10,932 nt of DNA from Balneolales bacterium (GTDB lineage Bacteria; Bacteroidota; Rhodothermia; Balneolales; Natronogracilivirgulaceae): assembly GCA_007127695.1 (NCBI GenBank), contig SKYW01000129.1:1-10932 (forward strand). The letters are read 5' to 3'. Shown here piece by piece: positions 1 through 7,690 of this stretch (positions within the stretch are counted from its first letter, which is position 1; the number at the start of each line of letters is the position of its first letter). A program made the translations under genes and the position numbers. The notes under the pieces were generated by a model, which searched no databases, was not told the DNA's origin, and was given only the letters and a program-made list of their open reading frames with translations.

Positions 1-5
1 TAGTT

Positions 6-1286
6 ATGAAGAAACGAATCCAGATCTTCGATACGACGCTCCGCGATGGCGAACAGGCACCCGGGTTCAGCATGAACCTGAAGGAAAAAGTCCGATTGGC
101 CCGCCAGCTGGAGCTACTTGGAGTGGATGTGATCGAAGCCGGATTCCCGATTTCGTCGGAAGGCGACTTCCAGGCCGTTTGCGCCATTGCAAAACAGACA
201 AAACGTGCGACGGTAGCCGGACTGGCCCGCGCCAAACAGGGTGATATCGACCGGGCATGGGAAGCCCTGCAGCATGCAAGGCACCCGCGGCTCCACACGT
301 TCATCGCCACTTCCGACATCCACATGGAGCACAAGCTCAAGAAGTCGCGCAGTGAAGTGCTGGCCGACACGAAAATGGCTGTGGAATACGCCCGCAGCCT
401 CTGTCCCGAAGTGGAGTTTTCCGCTGAAGACGCCACGCGCAGCGACGTGGACTTCCTCTGCCAGGTCGTGGAGACGGCCATCGACGCTGGCGCCACCATC
501 ATCAACATCCCCGATACAGTGGGATACAGCATGCCCTGGGAGTTCGGCGAACTGATCCGCACCCTTCGCGAACGCGTGCCGAACATGGACCAGGCCATCC
601 TGAGCGTGCACTGCCACAACGATCTCGGGGTAGGGACGGCCAACTCGCTGATGGCCATCCGCAACGGCGCCCAGCAGATCGAATGCACCATGAACGGCAT
701 CGGCGAGCGGGCGGGCAACGCCGCCCTGGAGGAAGTCATCATGGCGCTCCACACACGCAATCCCGAATTCACCGTGGAGACCGGGATCGACACCACGCAG
801 ATCTATCCAACCAGCCGGATGCTGACCGAGATCACCAGCATGGATGTCCAGGTTAACAAGGCCATCGTGGGACTCAATGCCTTTTCACACGAGGCCGGCA
901 TCCATCAGGACGGTGTCCTCAAAAACCCGCAGACCTACGAGATCATGACGCCCGCATCGGTCGGACTCGCATCCAACAACATCGTGCTCGGCAAGCACTC
1001 CGGACGCCGCGCCCTCGGTGCGCGCCTGCAGAAGCTGGGCTACGAGCTTTCCAAAGAGGAGATGAACGACGCCTACGAGGCATTTATCGTGATCGCCGAC
1101 CGCAAGAAGGTGGTGGTGGATGAGGACCTTGTCGGTATCGCAGCCGCCGGCTTGCGGAAAAACGGCTCCCAAGTCACCGGTGAGCACGCAAAAAACAGCC
1201 ATCCAGCCCCGCCACGGAACGGGACGTCGCAAATCGGAAGCTCCTTTCCACAGGAATCCTTATACGAATACTTCAACAGACCCTGA
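6..1286 (+). CDS. leuA: 2-isopropylmalate synthase lacking the C-terminal regulatory domain
   Basis: First committed step of leucine synthesis: condenses acetyl-CoA with 2-oxoisovalerate to give 2-isopropylmalate (cytoplasmic). The TIM-barrel signature [13 protein letters not shown] lies at residues 8-20. The metal ligands D14, H202 and H204 (VHCHND) and N238 (GERAGN) fall at the same numbers as in E. coli LeuA. The catalytic and linker parts run to about residue 382 ([14 protein letters not shown]). The usual ~110-residue leucine-binding LeuA dimer domain is then missing. Residues 383-426 are a polar tail rich in Asn, Ser, Pro and His that resembles no part of that domain. Family members with the domain are about 500-520 aa; this one is 426. 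No frame between 1140 and leuC encodes remnants, so this is not a simple frameshift. The TAG at 1-3 may be the stop of the preceding gene. The leucine role is secure from context (leuCDB follow); loss of feedback control is inferred. Confidence 0.95.
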   Translation: MKKRIQIFDTTLRDGEQAPGFSMNLKEKVRLARQLELLGVDVIEAGFPISSEGDFQAVCAIAKQTKRATVAGLARAKQGDIDRAWEALQHARHPRLHTFIATSDIHMEHKLKKSRSEVLADTKMAVEYARSLCPEVEFSAEDATRSDVDFLCQVVETAIDAGATIINIPDTVGYSMPWEFGELIRTLRERVPNMDQAILSVHCHNDLGVGTANSLMAIRNGAQQIECTMNGIGERAGNAALEEVIMALHTRNPEFTVETGIDTTQIYPTSRMLTEITSMDVQVNKAIVGLNAFSHEAGIHQDGVLKNPQTYEIMTPASVGLASNNIVLGKHSGRRALGARLQKLGYELSKEEMNDAYEAFIVIADRKKVVVDEDLVGIAAAGLRKNGSQVTGEHAKNSHPAPPRNGTSQIGSSFPQESLYEYFNRP

Positions 1287-1325
1287 AAACCGAAATCACT
1301 TAGAAAGCACTAAACGATTGTAACC

Positions 1326-2657
1326 ATGTCAATGACCTTAACCGAGAAAATCCTTGCCAGAGCAGCAGGCCGAACCCATGTCAACGCCGGAGAAACCGTT
1401 TGGGTGAACGTGGACATCCTGATGACGCACGATGTCTGCGGTCCACCCACCATCGGTATCTTCAAGCGTGAATTCGGCGAAGATGCCCGCGTCTGGGACA
1501 AGAACAAGGTGGTGATCATCCCCGACCACTACATCTTCACCAACGACAAATACGCCAACCGGAACATTGACATTTTGCGTGCTTTCGCGGCCGACCAGGA
1601 CCTCCCCCACTACTACGACGTGGGCACCGAGCGCTACAAGGGCGTCTGCCACGTGGCGATGCCCGAGGAAGGCTTCACACGTCCGGGCGACGTGCTATTC
1701 GGCACCGACTCGCACACCTGCACAGCCGGCGCATTCGGACAGTTCGCCACCGGAATCGGCAACACCGACGCCGGATTCATCCTCGGTACAGGCAAACTCT
1801 GGGTCAAGGTTCCCGAGACCATGAAGTTCATCTTCGAAGGTGAAATACCGCCATATATCATGGCCAAGGACCTCATCCTCCAGATCATCGGTGACATCGG
1901 GGTGGATGGGGCCACCTACCGTGCAATGGAATTCGCCGGCGACGGCGTGATGCGCATGGACATGGAAGGCCGCATGACGCTGACCAACATGGTGATCGAG
2001 GGCGGCGGCAAGAATGGCGTCATCGAACCTGATAAGGTGACCTTCGACTATGTGCGCCAGCGGACCGACTACGATTTCACGCCGCTCTACAACGATCCGA
2101 ATGCCAAATACCACAGCGTCCGGCGCTACAAAAGTGCCGATCTGCAGCCCATGGTGGCCAAGCCCCACTCACCGGACAACAAGGCAACGGTCACGGAAGT
2201 CCGCGGCACCCGGCTCACACGCGCCTACATCGGCTCCTGCACCGGCGGCAAGATAACGGATTTCGAGGCGGCCGCGAAGATCATCAAAGGCCACCAGGTC
2301 GGAGTGGAGACGTATGTCGTCCCCGCCACCACGCTGGTCCGCGAGCAGCTCAAAACCACGTATTTCGACGGTGAGACACTCTGGAACATCTTCGTGCAGG
2401 CCGGAGCCCACATGGGCGAGGCTTCCTGCGCCGCCTGCCTTGGCGGTCCTTCCGATACGTTCGGACGCCTGCAAAGCGAGGAAATCTGCATCTCCACCAC
2501 CAACCGGAATTTCCCGGGACGGATGGGCTCCAAAAAAGCACAAGTCTACCTGGCATCGCCCTACACCGTGGCCGCATCGGCCATCACGGGCAAGATTACC
2601 GATCCGCGTGAATATCTCCCCGTTGAGGAAAATGTATCTGCCGGAGGTGCGTCATAA
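1326..2657 (+). CDS. leuC: 3-isopropylmalate dehydratase large subunit (short LeuC2/HacA-like type)
   Basis: Large subunit of isopropylmalate isomerase; with LeuD it converts 2- to 3-isopropylmalate using a 4Fe-4S cluster. At 443 aa it is shorter than E. coli LeuC (466) and reads like the HacA/LeuC2 branch. Visible motifs are GTDSHTCTAGAFGQFATGIG in the first half and the three cluster cysteines: C305 (YIGSCTGG), C368 and C371 (GEASCAACLGG). The N-terminus MTLTEKILARAAG is typical of the branch. The start may be ATG at 1326 or at 1332; neither has a clear Shine-Dalgarno. It lies 39 nt after leuA, consistent with one transcript. The stop codon sits inside a 20-bp imperfect tandem duplication, so a second copy of the 3' end follows. 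HacA-type homologues can act in other pathways (homoaconitase), but the flanking leuA, leuD and leuB point to leucine. Confidence 0.95.
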   Translation: MSMTLTEKILARAAGRTHVNAGETVWVNVDILMTHDVCGPPTIGIFKREFGEDARVWDKNKVVIIPDHYIFTNDKYANRNIDILRAFAADQDLPHYYDVGTERYKGVCHVAMPEEGFTRPGDVLFGTDSHTCTAGAFGQFATGIGNTDAGFILGTGKLWVKVPETMKFIFEGEIPPYIMAKDLILQIIGDIGVDGATYRAMEFAGDGVMRMDMEGRMTLTNMVIEGGGKNGVIEPDKVTFDYVRQRTDYDFTPLYNDPNAKYHSVRRYKSADLQPMVAKPHSPDNKATVTEVRGTRLTRAYIGSCTGGKITDFEAAAKIIKGHQVGVETYVVPATTLVREQLKTTYFDGETLWNIFVQAGAHMGEASCAACLGGPSDTFGRLQSEEICISTTNRNFPGRMGSKKAQVYLASPYTVAASAITGKITDPREYLPVEENVSAGGAS

Positions 2658-2680
2658 TTACCGAAGATGCGTCATAATAG
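2641..2680 (+). repeat. 20-bp imperfect tandem duplication across the leuC stop codon
   Basis: Positions 2641-2660 and 2661-2680 match at 16 of 20 bases, with an exact shared core TGCGTCATAAT (2648-2658 and 2668-2678). The core includes the leuC TAA stop, so the second copy carries a duplicated TAA outside the gene. It looks like a small slippage duplication of the leuC 3' end. Confidence 0.75.
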
Positions 2681-2689
2681 ATGAACTTC

Positions 2690-2768
2690 AAGCACCGATC
2701 CGCAATAAAGTTTCATGCAAATTGTAATTTGCTATAACAAATCTCTTTCTTAATTCGATTTCTATCCA
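2690..2768 (+). promoter_or_regulatory. AT-rich leuD leader with a perfect 7-bp palindrome and -10-like box
   Basis: The stretch before leuD is markedly AT-rich against GC-rich surroundings. It contains the palindrome GCAAATT-GT-AATTTGC at 2717-2732. A 2-nt centre is too tight for an RNA hairpin loop and suggests a dimeric DNA-binding site. Directly after it is TATAAC (2733-2738), a near-consensus -10 box that would start transcription about 24 nt before the leuD ATG. No convincing -35 box is seen. Reading: an internal promoter with an overlapping operator for leuD-leuB. The palindrome is directly visible; its function is inferred. Confidence 0.5.
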
Positions 2769-3326
2769 ATGAAAAAGACCATCAAAGGAAAAGCGTTTGT
2801 CGTGGGCAACGACATCGACACCGACCAGATCATACCCGCCGAACACCTGGTATACAGCCTGGATGATCCCGAAGAGCGCCGGTTTTACGGCAGATATTCG
2901 TTGTCTGGTGTGCCGGAAAAGGAATCCGGACTTCCGCATGGCGGCATCCCGTTCACCGAACCGGACAAATTCAAGTCCGAGTTCAAGGTCATCATAGGCG
3001 GAAAGAATTTTGGATGCGGTTCCTCCCGTGAGCACGCTCCATTTTCCATTCAGGAAGCCGGTGCGGAAGCAGTCGTGGCCACAGGCTACGCGCGTATTTT
3101 CTATCGCAATGCCGTGGACGGCGGATTCATCATCCCCTACGAAAGTCACGATGACCTGGTCGGGAACATTTCCACCGGCGACGAAGTGGAGATCGACGGC
3201 GAACTCAACATCATTAAAAACCTGACCACAGGCAAAAGCTATCCGCTGAAAAAGCTCGGCGACGTCATTGATATTGTGGAAGCAGGTGGTATTTTCAAAT
3301 ATGCGGCCAAGCACGGGATGATCTGA
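2769..3326 (+). CDS. leuD: 3-isopropylmalate dehydratase small subunit
   Basis: Small subunit that completes the LeuCD isomerase active site. Family signatures are GNDIDTDQIIPAEHL (residues 13-27) and GKNFGCGSSREHAP (78-91), the swivelling-domain loop that binds substrate. At 185 aa it lies between archaeal-type short LeuD proteins (~165) and E. coli LeuD (~200); residues ~35-70 are longer than in the shortest forms. The start MKKTIKGKAF fits the family. It follows leuC by 111 bp holding a duplication and a possible promoter, so it may be transcribed both from the leuA side and independently. Confidence 0.95.
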   Translation: MKKTIKGKAFVVGNDIDTDQIIPAEHLVYSLDDPEERRFYGRYSLSGVPEKESGLPHGGIPFTEPDKFKSEFKVIIGGKNFGCGSSREHAPFSIQEAGAEAVVATGYARIFYRNAVDGGFIIPYESHDDLVGNISTGDEVEIDGELNIIKNLTTGKSYPLKKLGDVIDIVEAGGIFKYAAKHGMI

Positions 3327-3345
3327 AATCGGAATCGCTCCCCTG

Positions 3346-3435
3346 TCGGGAATTTCCGTACATGGGATTCCGGACGTCAGAGTTTCGATCGACAGAGTTC
3401 CTGTCAACAGAGTTCCTGTCGTCTGGATTACAGAC
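3346..3435 (+). repeat. 15-bp degenerate tandem array between leuD and leuB
   Basis: Consecutive 15-bp units start at 3361, 3376, 3391, 3406 and 3421, with a weaker one at 3346. The units at 3391 (GACAGAGTTCCTGTC) and 3406 (AACAGAGTTCCTGTC) match at 14 of 15; the unit at 3376 matches the 3391 unit at 11 of 15. The 3391 unit is an inverted repeat (GACAG/CTGTC, 5-nt centre). The 3421 unit GTCTGGATTACAGAC is also a 5-bp inverted repeat with a different sequence. Units could form small hairpins or pair with neighbours in RNA. No T-tract follows, so it is not an intrinsic terminator. Confidence 0.75.
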
Positions 3436-3474
3436 CGTGGAAAAATCCATACGAACCTTATTGTTTCACCATAC

Positions 3475-4563
3475 ATGAGCAAATACATTGTGCTGCTTCC
3501 CGGCGACGGCATTGGCGTGGAAGTGGTCGGAGAAGCCAAAAAAATCATTGATTACCTGTCGGAGCGATACAAAATGGGTATCCGGACCGGGACCTACCTG
3601 GTCGGAGGCGCGAGTCTCGACAGCTGCAACGAACCCGTCAAAGATGAAGTGGTGGATGCGTGCCTGAAGGCCGACGCCGTACTCCTTGGTGCCGTGGGCG
3701 GACCGAAATGGGATGATTATCCCGCTGAAAAACGTCCAGAAAAGGCACTGCTGCGTCTGCGCAAGGACCTCGGGCTCTACACCAACCTGCGTCCGGTTAC
3801 CGTTTTTGATTCGCTGAAAGACGCCTCCCCCCTGCGTCCCGAGGTGGTCGACGGGGTGGATCTGCTGGTGGTGCGCGAACTCACCGGCGGACTCTATTTC
3901 GGGCAGCCGAAGGGCATTTCCGAAGAGAACGGCACCGAGGTAGGCGTTGACACCATGCGCTACACGGTCCCCGAGATTGAACGGATTGCCCGGGCCGCTT
4001 TTGATGCCGCCCGCGGACGCCGCAGCAAAGTGACCTCTGTGGACAAAGCCAACATCCTTGCCAGCTCCCAGCTCTGGCGCAAAACCGTGGAACGCATAGC
4101 CGGTGAGTACCCGGATGTGGCCCTGGAGCACATGCTTGTGGATAATTGCGCCATGCAACTCATCCGCAATCCCTCACAATTCGATGTCATCCTCACCGAA
4201 AACATGTTCGGGGATATCCTGAGCGATGAGGCAGCGATGCTGACCGGTTCGATCGGGATGCTGCCCTCGGCCAGTCTGGGCGACGGTCCCGGCATGTATG
4301 AGCCCGTGCACGGATCTGCTCCTGATATAGCGGGACAGGATATCGCCAATCCGCTGGCGACCCTGGCTTCGGTGGCTTTGATGTTCCGCTATTCACTGGA
4401 TCACGAGGAAGCAGCCCGGGCCCTCGAATCGGCCATCAGCCATGTGCTGGACAATGGATTCAATTGCAAGGACATGAGCCGTCACGCCCGCAAGGTGCTG
4501 TCGACCTCTGCCATGGGCAACCAGGTCCTGCAATCACTCAAACAGATTCATACACCTGCCTAG
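3475..4563 (+). CDS. leuB: 3-isopropylmalate dehydrogenase
   Basis: NAD-dependent oxidative decarboxylation of 3-isopropylmalate to 2-oxoisocaproate (cytoplasmic). It has normal family length at 362 aa. The N-terminal GDGIG lies at residues 10-14. Substrate arginines are R96 and R106 in LRLRKDLGLYTNLRP, and R134 in VRELTGGLYFG, with Y141. K191 lies in DKANIL. Divalent-metal aspartates are D223, D247 and D251 (NMFGDILSDEA). The cofactor loop GSAPDIAGQDIANPLA is present. The ATG at 3475 is close to the expected family start. It lies 148 bp after leuD, a gap mostly filled by 15-bp repeats, and 10 nt before proC, so leuB and proC are likely cotranscribed. Confidence 0.97.
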   Translation: MSKYIVLLPGDGIGVEVVGEAKKIIDYLSERYKMGIRTGTYLVGGASLDSCNEPVKDEVVDACLKADAVLLGAVGGPKWDDYPAEKRPEKALLRLRKDLGLYTNLRPVTVFDSLKDASPLRPEVVDGVDLLVVRELTGGLYFGQPKGISEENGTEVGVDTMRYTVPEIERIARAAFDAARGRRSKVTSVDKANILASSQLWRKTVERIAGEYPDVALEHMLVDNCAMQLIRNPSQFDVILTENMFGDILSDEAAMLTGSIGMLPSASLGDGPGMYEPVHGSAPDIAGQDIANPLATLASVALMFRYSLDHEEAARALESAISHVLDNGFNCKDMSRHARKVLSTSAMGNQVLQSLKQIHTPA

Positions 4564-4573
4564 ATTCTTCGCC

Positions 4574-5389
4574 ATGCTGAAAGGAAAAAAAATCGCCATC
4601 ATCGGTGCCGGTAAAATGGGTGAAACACTGGTCACCCGGCTGCTTTCCACCGGCACGCTCAAGAAAGAGCAGCTTTATGTCACGGCCAAGCACGACTCCC
4701 GTATCGCCTATTTCAACGAGAAATTCGGCGTGAAAGGATCCACAGATAATGCAGAGGCGGTCCGTGATGCCGACATCATCCTGCTCTGCGTCAAGCCGCA
4801 GATCGCCCCGAAGGTTATCGCCTCCATCCGCGAGTCCATCAACGCCGAACAGCTCGTAATCTCGATCATGGCCGGCTTCACGATCGCGCAGCTTCAAAAA
4901 GCCCTGGTCCTCCCCCTGCCGGTAATCCGCGCCATGCCCAACACCCCCAGTGAGATCGGGGCCGGAATGACGGTTCTGGCTTCCGGCAACAAAACCAACG
5001 GGGAGCAGATCCGGTTTGCAGAAGCACTTTTCGGCGCCGTCGGCAAAACCATGGTGCTGGACGAGAAATATTTCGATGCAGTGACCGGACTGAGCGCCAG
5101 TGGTCCGGCCTTCATCTATGTTGTGATCGAAGCACTTGCCGAGGGTGGTGTCAAGTGCGGCCTTCCGCGCGATGTATCCACGGCTCTTGTAGCCCAGGCC
5201 TGCCTCGGGGCGGCGCGCATGGTGGCCGAGACCAAGCAGCATCCGGCCATTCTGAAAGATCACGTAACAACACCGGCCGGATGTACCATTGACGGATTGC
5301 TCAAACTTGAGGAAGGCGGCATCCGCGTCACCATGATCAAAGCTGTGGATGAGGCAGCCCGAAAAGCCAAGATACTTGGCGCGGAATAA
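4574..5389 (+). CDS. proC: pyrroline-5-carboxylate reductase
   Basis: Last step of proline synthesis: NAD(P)H reduction of 1-pyrroline-5-carboxylate. At 271 aa it has normal length. The Rossmann glycine motif GAGKMG lies at residues 11-16, MPNTP at 121-125, SASGPAF near 174-180 and the C-terminal P5CR signature DHVTTPAGCTIDGL at 229-242. It begins 10 nt after the leuB stop, which makes it the last gene of the leu cluster. The nearest intrinsic terminator is about 240 nt downstream (5627-5668), so the repeat array between them is probably transcribed as a long 3' UTR. Confidence 0.97.
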   Translation: MLKGKKIAIIGAGKMGETLVTRLLSTGTLKKEQLYVTAKHDSRIAYFNEKFGVKGSTDNAEAVRDADIILLCVKPQIAPKVIASIRESINAEQLVISIMAGFTIAQLQKALVLPLPVIRAMPNTPSEIGAGMTVLASGNKTNGEQIRFAEALFGAVGKTMVLDEKYFDAVTGLSASGPAFIYVVIEALAEGGVKCGLPRDVSTALVAQACLGAARMVAETKQHPAILKDHVTTPAGCTIDGLLKLEEGGIRVTMIKAVDEAARKAKILGAE

Positions 5390-5453
5390 TTTTTTTGTAA
5401 CAATCTGCCATTTCACCACTCCTCTTGGTAGTTAGCATCTACAGACGGCTAAT

Positions 5454-5599
5454 GTAATACCTTTCATGCAGTGCCTTTCATATTAGTACCTCTTAAAGTA
5501 GCAACACGTAGTACCTCACAAAGCAGAACCAAGCAACAACTCATAAGTAGTAACAAGTAGTACCTTTCAAAGCAGTAAAAAGCAGTACCTCAAAAAGCA
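5454..5599 (+). repeat. Composite tandem array of alternating 15-bp and 10-bp units
   Basis: The 15-bp units resemble GTACCTCAAAAAGCA and start at 5471, 5486, 5511, 5560 and 5585, with a 14-bp variant at 5536. The 10-bp units resemble GTAACAAGTA and start at 5501, 5526, 5550 and 5575. From 5486 they alternate strictly, giving a 25-bp higher-order period. Almost every unit begins G(T/C)A or GTA and ends G(C/T)A. A 17-bp relative starts at 5454, and a possible decayed 10-mer GTAGTTAGCA lies at 5428-5437. It is AT-rich compared with the genes on either side, with no spacers or coding sense. Function unknown. Confidence 0.85.
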
Positions 5600-5626
5600 C
5601 GATACATCTACTGCTCATGAACTCCG

Positions 5627-5668
5627 GCAGCCAGGTTATGGCCGGTCACCTAACCTGGCTGCTTTTTT
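5627..5668 (+). terminator. Rho-independent terminator of the leu-proC operon
   Basis: A perfect 12-bp stem GCAGCCAGGTTA (5627-5638) / TAACCTGGCTGC (5651-5662) with a 12-nt loop is followed at once by six Ts (5663-5668). The T-tract is only on the plus-strand side, so it ends rightward transcription from proC. The facing minus-strand operon gets no T-tract from this stem. Confidence 0.92.
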
Positions 5669-5743
5669 ATTTCCTGTCCATGCTTTTTTTTCCTATCCCC
5701 TGCCCGGCTTGCTGCATTGTCCCATCTTCTGCAAATGCCCGGG

Positions 5744-5842
5744 TGATGGATCCGTTCCGAAATTGATGATCCGTTCTTGAGTTAATGGATCCGTTCCGAG
5801 ATTGATGAATCCGTTATGAGATTGATGGATCCGTTCGGAGCC
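5744..5842 (-). repeat. 20-bp tandem array (five units) in the 3' region of the MFS gene
   Basis: Five head-to-tail units start at 5744, 5764, 5783, 5803 and 5823. All are 20 bp except the second (19 bp, one base deleted). The plus-strand consensus is TGATGGATCCGTTCCGAGAT; ATCCGTT is invariant in all five and three contain GGATCC. The array ends 11 bp from the MFS stop codon, so it would lie in that gene's 3' UTR. It is unrelated in sequence to the array on the other side of the terminator. Confidence 0.9.
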
Positions 5843-5853
5843 GGCAATGAGAC

Positions 5854-7149
5854 CTAATGTTGGACAACATGCTCCCTGCTCCACTCCCGGCGCACGGTCT
5901 GCATCTTTTTCAGCCGGTTCCATCGCGCCTCTTTTCTGGCCACGACCAGCAGCCATGTCGAACCAGCAATGACCAGTCCGGCCGCAAACAGCCAGATGGC
6001 CTGACGCAGGGTAAGCAGTTCGTATTCCATGACCACCGAAGCAATGGTCACCGACGTGGCATGCGAGATCGTGAATAGCAGCCATTCGGAGCTGAAGATG
6101 CGTCCGCGGAACGCATCGGGTGACCGCTTTTGAAGCAGCACGGTGCTCATAACCCAGTTGGCGCCGCTGGCCGTATGCGCCACAAATACCAGGACCAGCA
6201 TCAGCCAGATCACTTCCAGCGCACCGATAATCAGGTATAACGTACCGGCCGATATCATGGCAAATCCCATCATCATCACCCATCGGCGCTCATCGCTGAA
6301 GTACCGGCGTATCAGCACAGGTCCAACCGCCGTCCCGAATCCGCGTGCGGAATAGAGCAGGCCCAGTCCGATGCTTCCGAGCATCAGTATCTCCTCCGAA
6401 ACAAGGATCAGCATGTACACCAGTGCTCCCATAAAAAAAGTGATGGTCCCCTTGGCCAGGGCCGGACGCAGAATATGCGTATTGGAGAAAATAAACCGGT
6501 ACCCGTCAATGATGCCCCGGACCGGATTGCGCAGTGACAGCATGGTCTCCTCGTCCCGGGCATGCGGGATGGTGGCGCGGAAAATGAACCAGGTCGACAG
6601 GATATAGCCCGTTCCATTGATGACAAAAACGGCATCGGTGCCCAGCCATGCCGTTGCCAGGCCGCCGATCCCCATACCGGTCGTAAAAATGACGCTCCAG
6701 GACAGGTTGGATATGATGTTGGCCTTGATCAGATCGTCGCCGGTAGTGATGTTGGGTATCGACGCCTGTTTGGCCGGCTCAAACACTGCCGCAAATCCCA
6801 TCTGCATGGCTGTGAGCATGTAGACCAGCCACAGCAGGGACGGATCCCGCACAAAAAGGAAGCTCAACACGACCGCTCCGCGCCCGAAATCGCACAGCAG
6901 CATCAGTATGCGCCGGTCAAACCGGTCGGCCAGATACCCTGCGAAAGGCGACAGCGCGGCAAAAGAGACAAACTTGGTGATGATTACCAGTCCCAGAAGA
7001 AACTCGGAGTCGGAAAAATCGAGGATGATCGTGAACACGGCGATCACTCCAAACCAGTCACCAAAATTGGATATGATCTGGCTCAACCAGACCCTGCGGA
7101 ACTGATGATTCTCCCTGAGCAGGGTCAGATATGGTGCTAGTCTGTTCAA
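5854..7149 (-). CDS. Major facilitator superfamily exporter (MFS_3/DHA3-like)
   Basis: Inner-membrane transporter of 431 aa with about 12 hydrophobic segments, the expected MFS length. The N-terminus ([18 protein letters not shown], then [12 protein letters not shown]) is typical of the MFS_3 branch that includes EntS-like and macrolide-efflux-like exporters. The loop 2-3 motif A is [11 protein letters not shown] at residues 71-81. A basic tail ([12 protein letters not shown]) ends the protein in the cytoplasm. The start is TTG at 7147-7149, overlapping the dut stop as TTGA. No upstream ATG is in frame before dut ends, and the family N-terminus matches this position. The substrate cannot be told from sequence. 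It is the last gene of the minus-strand operon, followed by a 20-bp array. Confidence 0.9.
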   Translation of the reverse strand: MNRLAPYLTLLRENHQFRRVWLSQIISNFGDWFGVIAVFTIILDFSDSEFLLGLVIITKFVSFAALSPFAGYLADRFDRRILMLLCDFGRGAVVLSFLFVRDPSLLWLVYMLTAMQMGFAAVFEPAKQASIPNITTGDDLIKANIISNLSWSVIFTTGMGIGGLATAWLGTDAVFVINGTGYILSTWFIFRATIPHARDEETMLSLRNPVRGIIDGYRFIFSNTHILRPALAKGTITFFMGALVYMLILVSEEILMLGSIGLGLLYSARGFGTAVGPVLIRRYFSDERRWVMMMGFAMISAGTLYLIIGALEVIWLMLVLVFVAHTASGANWVMSTVLLQKRSPDAFRGRIFSSEWLLFTISHATSVTIASVVMEYELLTLRQAIWLFAAGLVIAGSTWLLVVARKEARWNRLKKMQTVRREWSREHVVQH

Positions 7150-7598
7150 TGTGTTCCCGTGCTTCCGAATCCTCCTTCACCCCGCTCCGATTCCGGCAGT
7201 TCCTCAACACCTTTTACAGCGGCCCGGATCACGGGAGCGATCACCATCTGCGCGATGCGATCGCCATGCCTGATTTCAAACGGTTCATCTCCCAGGTTAA
7301 CGGCCAGCACTTTCACTTCCCCCCGGTAGTCGGCATCAATGGTCCCGGGTGTATTGAGCATGGTGATACCATGCCGGAAGGCCAATCCGCTCCTGGGACG
7401 TATCTGCGCCTCGTATCCCTGCGGCAAGGCCATCTGGAGTCCCGTCGGGACAAGGGCGCGACTTCCCGGCTCCAGGCGCAACGGCTCATCCAGTGCCGCC
7501 CTCACGTCGAGTCCCGCCGAATCCTGAGTGGCATATGCCGGCAATTCAAGACCTTCTGCATGAGGCAGCTGTTTGAAAAAAACATTCACGGAATTCAT
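7146..7598 (-). CDS. dut: dUTP diphosphatase (dUTPase)
   Basis: Hydrolyses dUTP to dUMP and diphosphate, keeping uracil out of DNA and supplying dTMP synthesis. It works as a homotrimer in the cytoplasm. All five dUTPase motifs are visible in 150 aa: DSAGLDVRA (1), RPRSGLA (2), [16 protein letters not shown] (3), [10 protein letters not shown] (4) and the C-terminal arm [10 protein letters not shown] (5), which closes over the nucleotide of a neighbouring subunit. ATG at 7598. The stop TGA overlaps the TTG start of the MFS gene, suggesting translational coupling. A 128-nt gap with repeats and a hairpin separates it from the upstream DUF3108 gene, so it may have its own start of transcription. 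Confidence 0.97.
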   Translation of the reverse strand: MNSVNVFFKQLPHAEGLELPAYATQDSAGLDVRAALDEPLRLEPGSRALVPTGLQMALPQGYEAQIRPRSGLAFRHGITMLNTPGTIDADYRGEVKVLAVNLGDEPFEIRHGDRIAQMVIAPVIRAAVKGVEELPESERGEGGFGSTGTH

Positions 7599-7645
7599 AC
7601 GGTAATAGTATTGGATAAGATGTCGCCATGACTACTGCCAACTCT

Positions 7646-7681
7646 GTTGCAGTGTCAATGGCAGTTGCAGTGTCAATGGTG
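7646..7681. repeat. 18-bp direct tandem repeat between DUF3108 gene and dut
   Basis: Units at 7646-7663 and 7664-7681 are GTTGCAGTGTCAATGG followed by CA or TG (16 of 18 identical). A partial third copy (GTGTCAGT) follows at about 7682. On the operon's strand it lies between the DUF3108 stop and the dut start. Confidence 0.85.
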
Positions 7682-7690
7682 GTGTCAGTC

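Larger units (their letters stand above)
5390..5853. other. 464-bp gene-free convergent gap: two arrays around a terminator
   Basis: No coding region is supported here. In order the gap holds a run of seven Ts right after proC (without a good stem before it), a 15+10 bp array (about 5454-5599), the 12-bp-stem terminator (5627-5668), a duplicated T-rich segment (5661-5681 resembles 5682-5700, each beginning GCTTTTTT), a short unassigned stretch, and a 20-bp array (5744-5842) at the 3' end of the minus-strand MFS gene. I see no terminator with a T-tract for the minus strand. Confidence 0.7.

Noticed and set aside
1120..1323. Frameshift hidden in the leuA 3' end
   Set aside because: No other frame between 1140 and leuC encodes pieces of the LeuA regulatory domain, and only about 150 bp remain, too little for the missing ~110 residues.
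2688..3548. 286-codon minus-strand open frame across leuD
   Set aside because: It is antisense to a clear leuD, spans the leuD-leuB repeat array (which gives it a periodic Thr/Gly/Leu stretch) and resembles no family.
5390..5400. Terminator directly after proC from the TTTTTTT run
   Set aside because: Only a weak 5-bp stem (CCAAG/CTTGG) lies upstream and it is about 11 nt from the T-run; the strong terminator is at 5627-5668.
4538..5419. 293-codon minus-strand open frame opposite proC, and similar long antisense frames over leuA (114-752) and leuB (3466-4158)
   Set aside because: Long antisense frames are expected in GC-rich genes with biased third positions; none has recognisable motifs or a plausible start context.
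5454..5842. CRISPR array
   Set aside because: Units are 10-20 bp, degenerate and directly abutting with no unique spacers, and no cas genes are present.
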